Below, in pieces: positions 23,268 through 33,869 of a stretch of DNA of 64,000 nt (its first letter is position 1; every line of letters starts with the position of its first letter). The notes beneath the pieces are model-generated. The model was not told where the DNA came from, searched no databases, and saw nothing but the letters and a program-made list of their open reading frames with translations. This DNA comes from Rhyacophila brunnea (Eukaryota > Arthropoda > Insecta > Trichoptera > Rhyacophilidae). Location: the NCBI GenBank assembly GCA_022495005.1, contig JAGYXB010000455.1, positions 62,001-126,000 of the forward strand. The letters are read 5' to 3'. Made by a program: the position numbers and the translations under genes.

Positions 23268-25345
23268 CATGGAGATCGGGTTAGTTACACCGTTTATAAC
23301 TCAAGAACGGCTGGACAGATTTTTATAATCTTTGTTTTGTTGGATTTGTCTCCACCCGGAATAGCAGAATAACTATAAAAATGTCGGATAAATCACGGAA
23401 AAAATAAATTATGAAGAAAATTAATTTTCTCATACATTTTGACATTTTGAACAATGAACCTCGCGCATTTGAAAATAAAAGAAAATCACAAAAAAATTAA
23501 ATCCATATACAACGCCATCTATGATACATGACAGAAACAATAAACAAGAAACAAACAAACAAAAGAAAGAATGATAGTCGAAATGTCTAACTGTCAATGG
23601 TGTAGTGTGCCCAACATTTCGTGCTTCATGTCAACAGCTCAATTTGCTTGAAAACGATACTCATTGGGATATGACAATCGCTGACAATTCTTTCTACATC
23701 TCCAAATCAGATACGCACATTATTTGCTATCATTATTTCGACATGCTTCCCATCGAATCCACCTGAACTATGAAACAAGTACAAGGATGACATGTCAGAA
23801 GACATTTTACATCGAATTTGTGTCAGTTCAGGGAATCCCGATCTCAAGGTGAATGAGGAGATACATAACCAGGCTTTGCTTTTGATCGAATATAATATGT
23901 GTTACCTCATATGCGGCAGTTTGTTAGTCAAGTTAGGAATTCAAACGCCACATCGTGGAATGAACGACGCTTTCAATCGAGAATTGACGTGAACGTGAAT
24001 ATAATCGAGATGCATTGAACCAATTAGTTCAAAAGAATGTACCACTGTTGAAACTCCAACAGAAAGAAGTGTACGATACATTAATGAAGGCAATTAATGA
24101 TGGAAATGGTGGCTTATTTTTCCTCGACGCGCCCGGTGGAACTGGGAAGACATTCCTCATGTCATTGATTTTGGCGTGCGAGATCCAAAAATGCTGTAGC
24201 AGTTGCTTCTTCTGGGATAACGGCCACGTTGCTAGAAGGATGCCGAACGCCTCATTCAAAGTTGAAATTGCCCTTAAACCTGCCAACGACTGAAAAACCG
24301 ACATGCAACATTGCGAAATATTCAGTAATGGCCAAAGTTTTGTTAGTAAGTAAAATCATCACCTGGAATGAATGCAAAATAGCGCACAAACGCGCATTGA
24401 AAGCACTCAATCGAACTATGAAAGATCTGCGCAATGACTCAAGAAGTTTTGGAGGCGCAGTGATTCTACTATCTGGCGATTTCCGCCAAACACTACCAGT
24501 CATTCCAAGATCGACCGCTGCCGATGAAATAAATGCTTGCCTCAAATCATCGACTCTGTGGTGCTATGTGAAGAAACTTTAGCTGACGACATACATGCAA
24601 GTTGTATTGCTAAACGATCTATCTGCCGAAGATGGATTGATTTCGTTTCCGCTGAATATTTGCAATTTCGTCTCAACTTAGGACGAACTCATCAACAAAG
24701 TGTTACCGAACATCATTGCTAACCACAAAAATTACAATTGGTTGAGTGAACGAGCAGTCTTGCGGCAAAGAACAAAGATGTGGATCACTTAAACTTTACA
24801 ATTCAAAATGAAATCGTTGGTCCACTGCATTCCTTAAAATCTATCGACTGTGTAACAAACGAAGACGAAGCAACCAACTATCCAACTGAATTTTTAAACT
24901 AATTGGATCTGCCTGGCTTACCACCGCACAATTAACAATTGAAGGTTGGCTCGGTAGTCATCATGCTTTGAAATCTGAACCAACCAAAACTATGTAACGG
25001 AACGCGTTTGGTGATGAGATAACTCATGGGCAATTTGATTCACGCGACGATAATCAAAGGAATGTTCAAACGTGAGGAAGTTCTCATTCCGAGAATTTCG
25101 ATGATCCCAACCGATATGCCATTAAACAAATTCAATTTCAAATTCGTCTTGCATTCGGCATGACGATCAACAAATTACAAGGCCAATCCTTGAGTGTTTA
25201 TGGCCTGAATCTATAAAATGAATGTTTCTCTCACGGTCAATTGTACGTAGCATGTTCATGTGTCGGCAAACCTTCTGCTTTGTTCGTTTTCGCACCTGAC
25301 AACAAAACAAAAAATGTCGTATATCAGAAGGTACTTCAATGAAGG
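23268..25345 (+). mobile_element. decayed Helitron, 5' region joined to helicase module
   Basis: The 5' part (about 23268-23600) has the AACTCAAGAACGGCTGGACA block seen near the start of many insect Helitrons. From about 23630 translation follows the Pif1-like helicase of Helitron proteins. No Rep (HUH) endonuclease region lies between the two parts, so the middle of the element has been deleted. No CTRR-type 3' end with hairpin was found before the next SINE. Confidence 0.7.
23630..25340 (+). pseudogene. Helitron Pif1-like helicase pseudogene
   Basis: In Helitrons the C-terminal Pif1-type helicase unwinds DNA during rolling-circle-like transposition. Recognisable pieces in order: LNLLENDTHWDMT (about 23638), EDILHRICVSSGNPDLKVNE (23795), LLKLQQKEVYDTLMKAINDG, Walker A GGTGKT (24135-24152), then after a frame change KIITWNECKIAHKRA (Walker B region, normally with Asp where Asn stands here), LLSGDFRQTLPVIPRS (24472-24519), NWLSERAVLAAKNKDVD, EFLN*LDLPGLPPHN, LKVGSVVIML, and near the end AFGMTINKLQGQSLSVYGLN and GQLYVAC. 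Frame shifts near 23990, 24220 and 24540 and several stops make it non-functional. Confidence 0.85.
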
Positions 25346-25468
25346 GAATCTACCCGAGTGCAACCCATCCAGCAAATAGTTTAACAGAAAGTAGTGCAAC
25401 AATGCTACGCAAATTATCTCGATTCGCTTCAATAAAGCAAATGCCTTGGTGCCACGTGAATTTCATTC

Positions 25469-25709
25469 TTTTTTTTCTTTTGACCATGTCCAATCCTAAT
25501 AGGATCATATGGGCCTCCACAGAGTGGAGTTTTGTATTAACAGATTTTATTTTCACGAGAAATGGATGTCAGCCACTTGCTCAACGTATTAGGACAATAT
25601 TCTGACTCATGCACAAATTGAAAAACAATATGTGAACTTGCCAGACCCAGGATTCGAACCTGGGACCCTCAACACTATACACTGGCGCTTAATCCACGCG
25701 GTCATCGTG
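25469..25709 (-). mobile_element. SINE-A, near full length
   Basis: Most complete minus-strand copy. In family orientation (minus strand) it starts with a tRNA-like head (GATGACCGCGTGGATTAAGC, then the B box GGTTCGAATCC) and the TTGTTTTTCAATTTGTGC linker. The body carries GACATCCATTTCTCGTGAAA and the CATATGATCCTATTAGGAT palindrome-like segment. It ends in an A-rich tail, seen as T's at about 25469-25480. The tRNA-derived head implies RNA polymerase III transcription and LINE-dependent mobility. It inserted just downstream of the Helitron helicase remnant. Confidence 0.85.
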
Positions 25710-25714
25710 GGTAT

Positions 25715-26210
25715 ACAGTGTGTACAGTTCAATGTAATTAAAATACTTATCATTTTGATTTGGTTTTTGCACATTTATTGAACTTATTCATTTTGAGTAT
25801 TCATTTTAACTTAATAAAAAACTGAATTTAATTCAGCTAATAAGTTAAGACAAGATTATTGATTCTGAGGCGTATAAATGATAGATAAACAGAAACACAA
25901 CCAGATACACCAATAGAAAACCATGTACTTGCCAATTTATATTTTTAATAGAGATCCATTCTACATTGTTGATATCGGTTTGGTGGATGGTAGGAAATTC
26001 CACAATAAATAAATACAGATATTAGGACTCCATGATATGCTTGGGAACTCCTCGTTAACAAAAATCACTTAGAATCTATGATCAGTAATTTTAATAAATT
26101 CTAAAAAAATCCAATTCTATATTATATAATATATTACTGCCATCAATGACACCAGAGTCTTAGTTGACCGCTGTATGATAACAAATATATTATTATACTA
26201 TGTACTTACA
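25715..26210. other. AT-rich stretch, nothing recognised
   Basis: No supported feature. Confidence 0.4.
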
Positions 26211-26214
26211 TTAA

Positions 26215-26360
26215 CCTGTCACAACCCAGCATTGGGGCATAGGATAAGCACCAGGTCGCGCCACTTCCCTCGGTACATCACCAAATTTCATGCCTCCGGC
26301 CATATGTGAATTACAGCGCGTAGATCAATTTTAAGCATCGCTGCAAGGTGAGGGAGGGTC
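26215..26360 (-). pseudogene. short LINE C-terminal fragment
   Basis: On the minus strand the translation contains YRGKWRDLVLILCPNAGL before a stop, resembling the W-R-LV-ALC terminus of LINE reverse-transcriptase ORFs. The same nucleotide ending (CAGCATTG-GGCATAG on the plus strand) is found in the fossil at 20.26 kb. Confidence 0.5.
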
Positions 26361-26364
26361 AGTT

Positions 26365-26725
26365 ATTATTATATTTACAACCGTAGTAAAATATACCATT
26401 ACCAACCGAATACATCAAAGAAGACCATTTGTTAAATCACAGTATTATTTATAATATCATAACCTAGTTATTATTGTATCAAAAGAAATTATAATCATTA
26501 AAAATAAAAATGGACAACAAAATGAAGAAAAACTCGGCGCCTTGCGCCTTGCGGGGCTCCGCCCTACTATAGTTATTCTACGTCTATTTTTCGTAACGCT
26601 TTTGTGTCGGAGATCATGAATAAAACATGTTCCATGTTAAAAGACAACCATCTTGTAGGCAAAAGACATCGCTGTGAGAAAGAGCGTGAATTATGTAACC
26701 CAAAAGTAAACTACATAAATTATTA
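26365..26725. other. unassigned, with short G/C-rich patch
   Basis: A GCGCCTTGCGCCTTGCGGGG patch at 26537-26556 stands out in composition and contains a 7-bp tandem duplicate. Origin unknown. Confidence 0.3.
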
Positions 26726-26727
26726 AT

Positions 26728-27099
26728 TCATCATCATCATAATCAGCCTGAATCTATCCACTGCTGGATGAAGGCCTCTTCAAGCTGCTTCCACTTCTCT
26801 CGGTTCTGTGCATTGCGTTGCCACGTACTTCTACAGAACTTTATCATTTCATCGATCCAGCGACCTCTAGGTCTACCTTGCGGACGTTTTGTACTTCTTG
26901 GATACCACTGGATGACTAGATTTGTCCAACGATTATCTCTTCTTCGAGCTATGTGTCCAGCCCATCTCCATTTAAGGCTTTTAATAAACTCTATTACATC
27001 GCAAACCCTTGTCTGCTTCATTATCCACTCATTCCTCTTTTTGTCCTTTCGCGTTATGCCCAGCATGCACCTCTCCATACCACGTCGTGCTACTCAAAG
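26728..27099 (-). pseudogene. LINE C-terminal fragment with ATG/GAT tail
   Basis: A 111-codon open minus-strand frame (26743-27078) encodes the C-terminal end of a non-LTR retrotransposon polyprotein: MLGITRKDKKRNEWI, then LKWRWAGHIARRRDNRWTN, RPQGRPRGRWIDEM and WKQLEEAFIQQW. The (W/R)-GH-ARR and GRP--RW-D motifs follow the reverse-transcriptase domain in RTE-type elements. The 3' end bears four TCA units (26728-26740 on plus), a typical short tandem tail. Truncated at its 5' side by a hairpin at 27100. Same family as fragments at 9431-9795 and 50675-50744. No stop inside, so it is relatively young. Confidence 0.75.
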
Positions 27100-27144
27100 T
27101 TTCTGGATTTCTCTTATACCCTAAGTAAAAGAGAAATCCAGAAA
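27100..27144. repeat. perfect 16-bp hairpin at LINE 5' junction
   Basis: TTTCTGGATTTCTCTT (27100-27115) and its exact complement (27129-27144) are separated by 13 nt, at the point where LINE similarity ends. A local inverted duplication made at insertion or truncation could explain it. Confidence 0.6.
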
Positions 27145-27460
27145 TTATTAATTATTGCATTAATATTATTGCAGTGTTTGGAAATGATTAGGAAAGTGCA
27201 TTTTGTTAACATTTAATATCACGCCACACCTTCGTGAATTGTATGTGTTCAACGACAGGCAATTTGGGGGTGGTGTGAAAAAGAGTATTCCACATAATAT
27301 GATGCGTATGTTTTACTCTACTGGGTGTCGATATTGCCTACAGGTCTAAAATAGAGCACAGTGTTTAAACACCGAGTAAACGGATGTATCCAGGGTTGAT
27401 GCTTCGGTTATAGTCATGTGCGGAGTACAGAAGGAAGTTTTGGGAAAAATAATCTAAACT

Positions 27461-27976
27461 AATGTTTCCCAACCGCCGGTCCGCAGAAATTTTCTGCCGA
27501 TACATAAATAGTTGCTGACTATTTTAAAAATTAATAAGGAGAATATCCATCTCTTCAAACCCCTTAAATTATTGTCTGCATTTTCGACTATCTATCCATG
27601 CGATTTTTGAGCAATAATAAAAACGAAACAGAACGGATGGATGTCAATGCAGCGTTTCGTTTCCAAAACAACACCGAGAACACAATTATCAACTATTTTA
27701 GTAACATGTATCAGCTAATTCCAGAAGATCTTTTAAGTACATATTAAAAATTTAAAATATTTACTGATTGGTTTACGATTATTTTAATTAACAATATAAT
27801 TATTATGTTATATTTTTTTTGTATTTGCACTCAGACTGTTTGTCTCTTATAAAACATGATTTAAAAACTAATAAATAAAAAAAAATTGCATGATAAGTTT
27901 TATTTCCGTGTTAGCGGTCCGTGTCATATTTCTTCTATTATCACCGGTCTGCAGATATAAAAGATTGGGGAACACT
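27461..27976. mobile_element. hAT-type MITE (TGTTTCCCAACC ends)
   Basis: The left end AATGTTTCCCAACCGCCGGT mirrors the right end, whose reverse complement is AGTGTTCCCCAATCTTTTAT. A GGTCCG-type block follows on both sides further in. Flanking octamers tcTAAACT and aaTAAACT share six bases, consistent with a worn 8-bp duplication. The interior shows no complete transposase; a short run translating as NNTENTIINYFSNMYQ is open but unassigned. Confidence 0.7.
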
Positions 27977-27984
27977 AATAAACT

Positions 27985-29185
27985 ATATATATTTGGCGGC
28001 GAAGGAGTTGATAGGTGTAGAGACCGGTTGAAGGTTACTCGAGTGAATTGAGGAGAGCGTTTATTTACTGATAAATAAATACAATGACAGGTGTGAAGTT
28101 AACTATGAAAAATCCGAAACGTTCTGATAGTGAGTCCTACGTCCTAGGCGTATTGGTAGAGTGCCATATCCCATCAACTGTGACTCGCTATTTATTGAAA
28201 TGATTATTCGATAAATTGCGGCAAGCTATTATTGATGTAGGCTACAATTGTGTAATATGTTGACTGTCGCCTTGCTACTATCTTGTAGCGTTTTGCTGAC
28301 AATTCTTGAAGTGGTCCATCCTCACCAACGTATGCCACACTTGCAGAATGTGCTGAATGAGTATATCAATGGCTCAATGTAGATGAAGTGATTTGCGAAA
28401 ATTGGGCAATTCGTTGATTATCGCGTTGTTGTAATCACAGAGCATTTGCTAATACGGCCTGGGGTTGTTGATCCTCATATTATATATATGTATATACATA
28501 TAACATATTTTTATGTATTTCTTGATTGATAGTCGGTGCATGCATCTATGTTAACCAGTATAAATAGTTAAAAATATAAGGTGATTGGTATGTTTTCATC
28601 GATAATCTGGTGATGATCTTTGCACTGCCTTTAGAAGATTTATTAATTGAGATTTTTTTGTTGCTAAAATAACTATAAATTATTCGTCTAACATTAGCTA
28701 CAAATATTATTATGTAATATATTATAAAAATTGATATTGTTCGTGTATGTTTCCATGCATATCTGTGATTTTATCTTACCTATTTGTGTTATAGTTATAT
28801 TAAGAATTTTATTTATGTGAATATTGTTAATTGAAATTAAATTTGATTATAGTCTCCCTGGAAATTAGCCGCCTGTATCTGTGGCATATTTCGCACATAG
28901 AGATTTGACGCCTTGTCACTAGATATAATTATGATACATTGAGGGTTGATATGCTATAGAGGTGTGATTTAATTTTGATGTATTCAGCTACATGGGTTCT
29001 CAAACTTCGTCGAGTCTCAAGCCTAAGCCTCATAGCCCACTAATCCACAACTCCGCCATATATGAATAAAAAGACAGAAGAAGAAAACATGTGAAAAAAA
29101 CAAATTGGAAATAATTTTGAAATAAAATTTTCTAGAAAAAATAGCCTGTGGTTGGAACAAAACATTTTTTCTATTCTCTTTAAAA
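27985..29185. other. unassigned sequence
   Basis: The 27990-28480 part is less A/T-rich than its surroundings and could be an LTR or exon remnant, but no motif identifies it. 28480-29185 shows nothing. Confidence 0.3.
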
Positions 29186-29189
29186 TGAA

Positions 29190-29260
29190 TTAATTTTTGA
29201 ACATACATAATTTGAAAACATTTCATACTTATACTCATTGGAAAAAAAATCATTTTAGAA
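29190..29260 (-). mobile_element. SINE-B tail fragment
   Basis: TTTTTGAACATACATAATTTGAAAACATTTCAT is represented here in pieces (TTGAACATACATAATTTG) and matches, in minus orientation, the tail of SINE-B copies at 30.3 and 13.3 kb. Confidence 0.45.
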
Positions 29261-29307
29261 AAAAATACGACACCCAGCAGCTGATAAGCATTTCATGTAT
29301 CGGAATC

Positions 29308-29485
29308 AGACATCTTACCATCCAGCATGACTTGGCAGATAACCATTACTTCATAACTATAATGTATATCGTAACATCATATTGTTCAAAATCGCGAAAA
29401 AAATCTTATAGTGAAACAAGCAATTTGTGTAAGCCAATTAAATTAAAAAAAAGCTGTTTAGCAAAAGTAATATTAATATTTATTT
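29308..29485 (+). mobile_element. diverged fragment of the Gypsy-type LTR
   Basis: CTTACCATCCAGCATGACTT and the following ACAAGCAATTTGTG segment match, with many changes, the first 150 bp of the LTR at 33331 and 52873. The remainder is missing. Confidence 0.6.
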
Positions 29486-29623
29486 AGAATTTACTCACAA
29501 AAACACACCTGACTAAACAAATAAATATCAAACATGCGTTTCATTGTCATTGCAAAATGTACATACGCAGCCAATTTTTAATCAATAAATAATGCACTTA
29601 CAGACTCTCAAAATTACTTCTGG

Positions 29624-29759
29624 CCCATCCAGCGTAGGCGCGTTTGGCGGAGCGTTGAGCGGCGCGCGCAACTCAAACGTATAACTCTATAAATGTTATA
29701 CGTTTGAGTTGCGCGATCCTCTCAACGCTCCTCGGAACGCGCGTACCCGGACGAGCATT
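29624..29759. mobile_element. short G/C-rich hairpin MITE
   Basis: CGCGCAACTCAAACGTATAAC (29665-29685) and its perfect complement (29695-29715) flank a 9-nt loop. Pairing continues outward imperfectly through GAGCGTTGAG, GCGCGTT and CCAGCGTA/TACCCGG to about 29624 and 29759. The whole 136-bp unit is almost one stem and is much richer in G/C than its surroundings. It could be a tiny MITE or an inverted-repeat RNA source. No duplicate copy was found in the window. Confidence 0.65.
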
Positions 29760-29913
29760 CCAATAGAGTAGCATCATCGACGGCACTCGTTACGTAAATT
29801 CCAAGAATTTTTATCAGCAATTTTTATTCTTACTCGTCGTAGTATTTCTTATCTACGAAATTTCATCCTCGTCATTTCATAGTAAAAAAAGAATCTGCTT
29901 TTTTTACTATATA

Positions 29914-29921
<8 letters not shown>

Positions 29922-29950
<29 letters not shown>
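29922..29950. repeat. (TA)n microsatellite
   Basis: An uninterrupted TA dinucleotide run of about 14 units. Confidence 0.9.
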
Positions 29951-29951
<1 letters not shown>

Positions 29952-30139
29952 GTCATTTGTTGTAATTTAAATCGCTGTCGTAGTTTATAGTAAATTTCGT
30001 TTTTGTAATAATAATTATATTTATGGGGGAATAAACTGGGTATTTTTCTCAATCACACGCATCCTATCTGAGTCTTGTCATTTCAACCTCACCTACCATC
30101 GTCCTTATCCTCATCCCCACACATGTAAGAACTACTAGT

Positions 30140-30350
30140 TAAAATCGTCGTAATTAAATAGAATGGCCATAGATTAATTGGAGAAATACACTGGCTTGAA
30201 TTCTGCGGTTACAGGTTTATGTCCCGTCGGGTGCTAAAATGGTTTTTTGTATATGTATGAGATGTTGTCAAATTATGTATGTTCAATATATAAAATGTGA
30301 CGTTTTCAAATCTTGTGAAGTATTCATCGAATAAAAGAAGCGGTTTAATG
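30140..30350 (+). mobile_element. SINE-B, fullest copy
   Basis: The head contains CGTCGTAATTAAATAGAATG, GCCATAGATTAATTGGAGAA, then GCGGTTACAGGTTTATGTCC, where GGTTTATGTCC stands at the B-box position. The body ends with CAAATTATGTATGTTCAATA, a TTTTCAAATCTTGTGAAG segment and TTCATCGAATAAAAG. The layout (tRNA-like head, linker, A/T-rich tail) indicates a tRNA-derived SINE different from SINE-A. Fragments occur at 13.2-13.8, 29.2, 40.7, 42.1, 42.8, 45.0, 47.8, 52.8 and 55.5 kb. Confidence 0.7.
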
Positions 30351-30359
30351 ATTAATTTT

Positions 30360-31705
30360 TATTTTTTCCACCGGTAATGGATTGCTGTTAGCGGTGGGGT
30401 ATTTAATAATGTAGAGGCTCGACAATTATTAATAATCAAATAACTAGTTTGTACTATTTCAAGGCTCCCTTTTAAAATATCTTACGAATTGATTGCGTTA
30501 TTTGCGTCAAAGAAAATTGCCGCTGGTTGTTGCGAATATATTGTTTGTTGCAGTTTTATTAGTTTTATATTAAAAAAAATTGTTCCCACTTTAATTCGAA
30601 TCGGTTTCATTTGATCGATGATGTTCATAGATTATCATATTTTCTTCTTCTGTCGTGTCCATACGAGAGATAATTCTATATTCTTTCCAAGCGAGTTTGT
30701 CTACCGTGATGACCGCGTCATTGGCTTCAAACATAATAATCATCGAATATGCAGCTGGTGCAACGAATGATGTTCCGCAGTTTCCTCGGCACCGTATTCA
30801 CAGTTTAAGGTATCATCGGAGTATCTCCACATTTTCATATTATTTTTGTTTCTATCACTCCGGTTTACCTCACGTAAATTGTGTCAGAAAATTTATACGC
30901 ATGCCGTTGGCCGTATTACAGTTCACCGAGAGCTATTGCCCGGAAACTTATATAATATTATAGCATTGATATAAAATTAATTAATAAGTAAAAACCACCG
31001 GACGGATGACAGATTAGCAAGTAGGTGCTCGTACGTATCAATTTGTACCTATGAAATATCAGATAACAATGGTAGCGTTATTATCAGATATTTTATACTA
31101 ATCGTATAAGTATAAATATTTAGAGCTAACAACGGATTATGTATCTATATATAAATATGTATCATAAAATAAAATCAAGCTCGTCAGATATATTGAACGT
31201 ATACATAAAGCACAAAGAAATTAGCATTATGCCTGATTTTAGAGAAACTTAAAATTGCAATTACTCCATAACATGATTTCGAGACTTACCAACTTTTGGC
31301 AATTGGTTCTTATTTTATATTATTTTTACACTACAATTGGTTATGCTGTCTAATGACAGTAGTATAACGAAGTTTGAAGTAAGACGATCACATAAATACG
31401 CCATTTTGTACGCGTGCGCTTAAAAGATCTATGTTTTTGTCTGTGGCAAAATATCGTATTTTCATCGGTCCCGTTAGATTGTTTCATACATGACCTATAA
31501 ATTATAGTGGAACAATATTTAGCCTTGAACCTGCGTAAATTGCGATTTCTTCAAGTGATCACGACTTAAATGGACAAATTAAATTATTTGTACCATTTTC
31601 TTTTACTTGAAGCCTATTGTATCGATTTCTTTCGCTTCAATTATGTTATATATTTTGTCAAAATTATCGAACTTCACGTTTTCGTGGTGTGTTTATAGAA
31701 TGCAT
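30360..31705. other. unassigned sequence with one unrecognised open frame
   Basis: An open frame of 102 codons (30655-30963, plus) starts with Met and lies in a patch of more balanced base composition (30650-30950). No domain or motif is recognised and its residue pattern does not look constrained. The rest is A/T-rich. Confidence 0.3.
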
Positions 31706-31719
31706 ACAATATATTATAT

Positions 31720-32603
31720 AAGGATTGTAATACCGGTATTTAAAAACCGGAATCCCAGTATTTTTCAATACCGAAATACCGGTATTAAAAATCAGCAATA
31801 CCGATATATTCTTTATGGAACATAAATGTATTAATTAACATCATATACTTAACGATGTTTTTATTTGGCTAAGTATTTTTTTTCGACTTATATGCGGTGA
31901 AAATAAGAACTCTGTCATTCTTGGTACCTAGTATTGACTTGTGTGTCCCTGATAACTATCTTAGAAATCGGGAGTATCAGTAATTTGTTTTTCAAAGATG
32001 CAGAACTAACCTGTCATTGGTAATGCCAATTGGGAGGGCAATAACTCTGTTCAACAAAACCACATTGGATATTGACATATTCCACTTGCGTGAGATGAGT
32101 ATTATAGGCGGGCATTGTTTTATAAATTCTTAAAATAGGGTCTGCTTAGCTCATTCGGTGTATTGTATCTAATTTATATATATATTTTGTATTTACACTT
32201 TTCTAGTATTTAATCACACTTTTATATAATATTGTTTAAATATTGTTTCTTTGTTACTAAATGTCACTTAGTGAACGTCTTAAAATAATAATTTGTAGTG
32301 TTCACTATAATATGTAAAAAAAAAAATTAAATAAAATTTGAATTTGAATAAAAGGTTTAACAGAATAAACATCTGCTACTCTACTATACCTAACATTTAC
32401 TTGTTTTTAAAGGATTACATAAATGTAGGTAGGTACCTATTTAGATATTTTTGCTAATTATAAAATATTAATATTTTAAAGAGTTTTATATATATATATA
32501 TTGGTAGCCAATTCTATGTTTTCCATATATTCGAATACCGGTATTAAATAGGAAATACCAAAATACCGGCATTGATATTTTCATTCGATATTGGAATCCC
32601 TAA
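31720..32603. mobile_element. hAT-type element with 8-bp duplication TATTATAT
   Basis: The left end AAGGATTGTAATACCGGTAT mirrors the right end, whose reverse complement is TTAGGGATTCCAATATCGAA. Several ATACCGGTATT palindromic units lie near both ends. TATTATAT directly flanks both sides (31712-31719 and 32604-32611). The ends resemble those of the element at 19541 (AGGGATTCC), suggesting related transposase recognition. The 884-bp interior has no transposase frame. Confidence 0.8.
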
Positions 32604-32611
32604 TATTATAT

Positions 32612-33330
32612 AGCTGAAAGTAATTACAGCGGTAAATAATTAAAATTGATTAAATGAATATAACAACATGCTCGTATGGTTTTTCAGCTACAACATATCA
32701 ATAACACCTGTGAACGGTGTGCAGTGTCAATCTCGACGAAATTTCAGGAATCACAAGCTGTATGCAACATGTTTGCAATAAATTAATATGAAATTCGTCA
32801 CTATCAATCAACGTAACTCTGTCAGTCTGTCGGGCTTTACGTCACTATCAAAGGACCATATAAAATGACGCACTGTGAACGGTACACTCAATTGACCGGG
32901 AAATACGTAATCAGAATGTTTTATTAAAATTTTAACTAAATTATATTTAATTGACATTTCAAAATATAATGAGAAATGTTGTCATTAAATTGTTTTGTTT
33001 TCATATTTTGAAAAATCAGATACGTATACGTATATATTTCAAAAAAATTAAGAACCAAGTTTAGTGTGACCGAACATAATATGTCACTGTAGATGTGAGT
33101 GATCTTAAAAAGTATTCCTTAACTCATACGAAGCAATCCGAACATTTACGTCATCCGAGATATTTCACATTTAAATAATGGAAAGGCAACCAGCTTTGTA
33201 ATAATAAGTCTAAATGATATTTCATTTTTACTACTACACTACTGATTCTTTATCCTATTGTCATTGGACTTTTTAGTCTAGAAGTTTTTTAGATTCTAGT
33301 TTTAAAAAGTCTGTTTATTATTTATTTTAT
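32612..33330. other. AT-rich stretch, nothing recognised
   Basis: No supported gene or repeat. A short inverted pair GACTTTTTA / TAAAAAGTC near 33268-33311 lies just upstream of the LTR. Confidence 0.4.
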
Positions 33331-33869
33331 TGTAGGGTGAATACCCTACCATCCAGCATGACTTGGCAGGAAACCATTATTTTATAACTACAATTTATCT
33401 TGCAGCATAATATTGTAAAAATTGCAAAACAAGCGATTTATTTGAGTCAATCAAATTTCAACAGAGCAATATAACTTAGAAAAATAATATAATAATTCAA
33501 TTATTCAATAATATCGCAAATTAATAAATAATGCTATATAGGTTTACCATGATATGCACAAAAGTTGTTTGTATAAAATCAATCTTGTGCAATTATTAAA
33601 ACTACATAATTGTTCAAATTAAATTCAATTGTTTATAATTGACGAAACGAATCATGCATTGCACAATCAACCTTATAAGCATGATTATCAAAAATATTCA
33701 AGTAGCTGATAGCAGCATTTTCTATTGTATCGAATCGGTATAAAACACTCAGTAGAAGAAAGCAACATCATCATTCAGTTATCAAAGATTCAACCGTAAG
33801 GTTATCGTTTTGCTTTGCGTAAGCCATCAGAACGCATACTGGTGATTTCACTCAGCTAAATTATAATCG
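33331..33869 (+). mobile_element. Gypsy-type LTR, 5' part (interrupted)
   Basis: Begins TGTAGGGTGAATACCCTACC and is collinear with the uninterrupted copy at 52873-53565 up to AAATTATAATC. The similarity then stops at an RTE insertion and resumes at 36956. The Gypsy-type assignment rests on the primer-binding-like site after its 3' end. Confidence 0.75.

Noticed and set aside
27990..28480. Possible LTR of a second retrotransposon
   Set aside because: Composition is suggestive, but no terminal repeats, primer-binding site or second copy was found in the window.
30655..30963. 102-codon plus-strand open frame
   Set aside because: No domain, no splice or promoter context, and hydrophobic clusters without a clear membrane topology; kept only as an unassigned frame.
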